Assembly: GCF_021026095.1 (NCBI RefSeq)
Contig: NZ_JAJNCU010000003.1
Span: 310,001 to 374,000, forward strand
From: Salinicoccus halitifaciens
Lineage (GTDB): Bacteria > Bacillota > Bacilli > Staphylococcales > Salinicoccaceae
Length of the DNA: 64,000 nt
Direction: 5' to 3'
In this document: positions 62,898-64,000 of the stretch, piece after piece
Position numbering within the stretch: position 1 is the stretch's first letter
Layout of the letters: the number at the start of each line of letters is the position of its first letter
Notes under the pieces: model-generated
What the model was told of the DNA's origin: nothing
Databases searched by the model: none
What the model saw: only the letters and a program-made list of their open reading frames with translations
Made by a program: the position numbers and the translations under genes

Positions 62898-63587
62898 ATG
62901 AGCATTAAGAGAAAGAAGATATACGAGGAAATCGTCGATATCATACTGGAAGATATAAAATCAGGTGAGTTGGAACCGGGTGACCGGCTGCCCTCCATCA
63001 CCGACATGGCCAAGGCGCATCAAGTATCTTCAGCTTCTGTCAGGGAAGCCTTGAACAGTCTCCGGGTGATGGATGTCATCGAGGTAAAGCATGGCCAGGG
63101 CTCGTTCATCAAACAGAAGATGCCGCTCGGTTTTGAACAGAATTTTGAAATCATCACACGTGCGGATATAGAAAATCTGCTGGAACTGAGAAAAATCATA
63201 GAAGTGGGATGCGCGAGGACTGCAGCCCGGAAAGTGGATGAGTCAGGACTCGGGAAAATCAAAGCGGCCCTTGATAAAATGCCGACGGCCCTTGAGAATA
63301 ATGAACTCGGCGAGCAGGCGGATTATGAATTCCATATCAGCATAGCGGAAGCAACAGGTAATCCCCTCCTGGTCAGCCTGCTTGAAGATGTCTCGGAAAC
63401 GATGCTCCGCACGATGAAGGAAACACGGCGGATCTGGCTCTATGAAGGCCATAAATCCATTGAAAAAATTCATAATGAGCATAAGCTGATCTATGAAGCG
63501 ATCAGAGCCGGCAGTGATGAAGCGGCTGCCGGCCATATGTACGACCACCTCCAAGGGGTGGAGGAATTATTATTGAAGCATTATTGA
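62898..63587 (+). CDS. FadR-type GntR-family regulator
   Basis: 229 residues. The N-terminal winged helix (LEPGDRLPSITDMAKAHQVS, SVREALNSLR) is GntR; the C-terminal FCD domain has the metal-binding His pattern (DYEFHISIAEATGN, HKLIYEAI, HMYDHL). FCD regulators sense small carboxylates such as lactate or gluconate. It lies directly upstream of a lactate permease with a palindrome at its promoter. The ATG at 62898 has only GAAGTGATCGG upstream. Confidence 0.9.
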   Translation: MSIKRKKIYEEIVDIILEDIKSGELEPGDRLPSITDMAKAHQVSSASVREALNSLRVMDVIEVKHGQGSFIKQKMPLGFEQNFEIITRADIENLLELRKIIEVGCARTAARKVDESGLGKIKAALDKMPTALENNELGEQADYEFHISIAEATGNPLLVSLLEDVSETMLRTMKETRRIWLYEGHKSIEKIHNEHKLIYEAIRAGSDEAAAGHMYDHLQGVEELLLKHY

Positions 63588-63612
63588 AGAGGCCGGGGCC
63601 TCTTCTTTCTTA
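63586..63612 (+). terminator. Terminator of the GntR gene
   Basis: GAAGAGGCC and GGCCTCTTC form a stem that begins within the stop region, followed by TTTCTT. Confidence 0.8.
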
Positions 63613-63649
63613 TATTTGACTGAAGATTCGTAAAACCTTCCAAAAGCCC

Positions 63650-63710
63650 TTGACAATCAGAAAGCGGTTACATATACTGTCGTTATATCTCTAGTCATCA
63701 GATGACTAGA
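63650..63710 (+). promoter_or_regulatory. Promoter and FadR-type operator of the lactate permease
   Basis: TTGACA (63650-63655), 17 bp, TATACT (63673-63678). The palindrome CTAGTCATC-A-GATGACTAG (63691-63709) covers the start of the transcript, where a GntR/FCD repressor would block it. Confidence 0.82.
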
Positions 63711-63738
63711 TGTCATGTGGAACAAAGGGGGAATTTTC

Positions 63739-64000
63739 ATGCTGGTGCTTTTAAGTCTTTTGCCGATCCTATCGATCTTCTTCTTCCTGGTCATCCTGAG
63801 ATGGCCGGCTAAGAAAGGGATGCTTTACAGTTTCATCATTACAATCCTGATCGCCTTCTTCGGCTGGCAGATGGGCGTCATTGAAATCGCGGCGGCCTCT
63901 TTCAAAGGGGTGATGACTGCCCTTGAAGTCGGCGTCATAGTATTCGGTGCAGTGCTGCTGCTCAATATGATGAAAGTGAGCGGTGCCGTCGACACCATCC
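63739..64000 (+). CDS. L-lactate permease, N-terminal part (cut by window end)
   Basis: The first 87 codons match the LctP/LldP family: LLSLLPILSIFFFLVILRWPAKKGM (given here by its part LVILRWPAKKGM), then AAASFKGVMTALEVG and VFGAVLLLNMMKVSGAV. It should import L-lactate with protons. AAAGGGGGAA precedes the ATG. The rest lies beyond the window. Confidence 0.88.
   Translation, partial: MLVLLSLLPILSIFFFLVILRWPAKKGMLYSFIITILIAFFGWQMGVIEIAAASFKGVMTALEVGVIVFGAVLLLNMMKVSGAVDTI

Overview
The window looks like a chromosome segment of a moderately halophilic member of the Staphylococcaceae, most likely Salinicoccus or a close relative. The order serS, yybS-like gene, gdpP, rplI, dnaB, purA, tRNA-Glu, tRNA-Asp, walR, walK, yycH, yycI, walJ, rlmH is the staphylococcal origin-proximal backbone. 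Base composition is near 50% GC, higher than in Staphylococcus itself. The genus is inferred; no 16S gene is present.

Positions 1-18,600 are backbone: the end of hutI, a T-box leader with serS, the c-di-AMP phosphodiesterase gdpP, rplI and dnaB, purA with a PurR-type operator, two tRNAs, the WalRK operon, a zinc-ribbon gene flanked by eleven DnaA-box-like sites, a two-part ThrE-type exporter and a glutamate symporter. Two intergenic spaces carry short tandem arrays with periods of 52 and 50 bp and unrelated units.

Positions 18,671-28,360 start at rlmH, the SCC insertion target of staphylococci. Next to it is a minus-strand operon under a SAM-I (S-box) riboswitch: a DmoA/NtaA-type flavin monooxygenase, a sodium:solute symporter, a 31-residue membrane peptide overlapping its stop codon, and a methylmalonate-semialdehyde-type dehydrogenase. 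It looks like an organosulfur scavenging unit. A near copy of the rlmH terminal site lies beyond it, followed by a candidate small RNA, a TVP38 protein, a CPBP protease, an Lrp regulator and a luciferase-like oxidoreductase.

Positions 28,375-38,540 hold a complete tight-adherence (Tad/Flp) pilus locus on the minus strand: DUF192, Flp pilin, prepilin peptidase, TadE, TadG-like, CpaB fused to SH3, TadZ, TadA, TadB, TadC. Upstream is a 701-residue GAF/LuxR regulator.

Positions 39,000-48,510 are a sulfide/persulfide module: DUF302, two rhodaneses, an MFS transporter, a fragment of CoA-disulfide reductase, a P1B ATPase, CstR, CstA, CstB and TauE, with CstR-type operators (ATACCC-N4-GGGTAT) at the promoters. 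A second CstB copy at 58.4 kb has one in-frame stop codon. Positions 50,050-52,100 form a small copper island (CueP-like lipoprotein, response regulator, four-helix copper protein) with remnants of ccdA and a histidine kinase meeting at a deletion junction. A secreted sulfatase with its formylglycine-generating enzyme, a zinc alcohol dehydrogenase, a pirin, a SulP permease with UspA, a recombinase-like protein without its catalytic serine, a FadR-type regulator and the start of a lactate permease fill the rest. Sulfur handling (SAM riboswitch operon, cst regulon, sulfatase, SulP) recurs through the right half.
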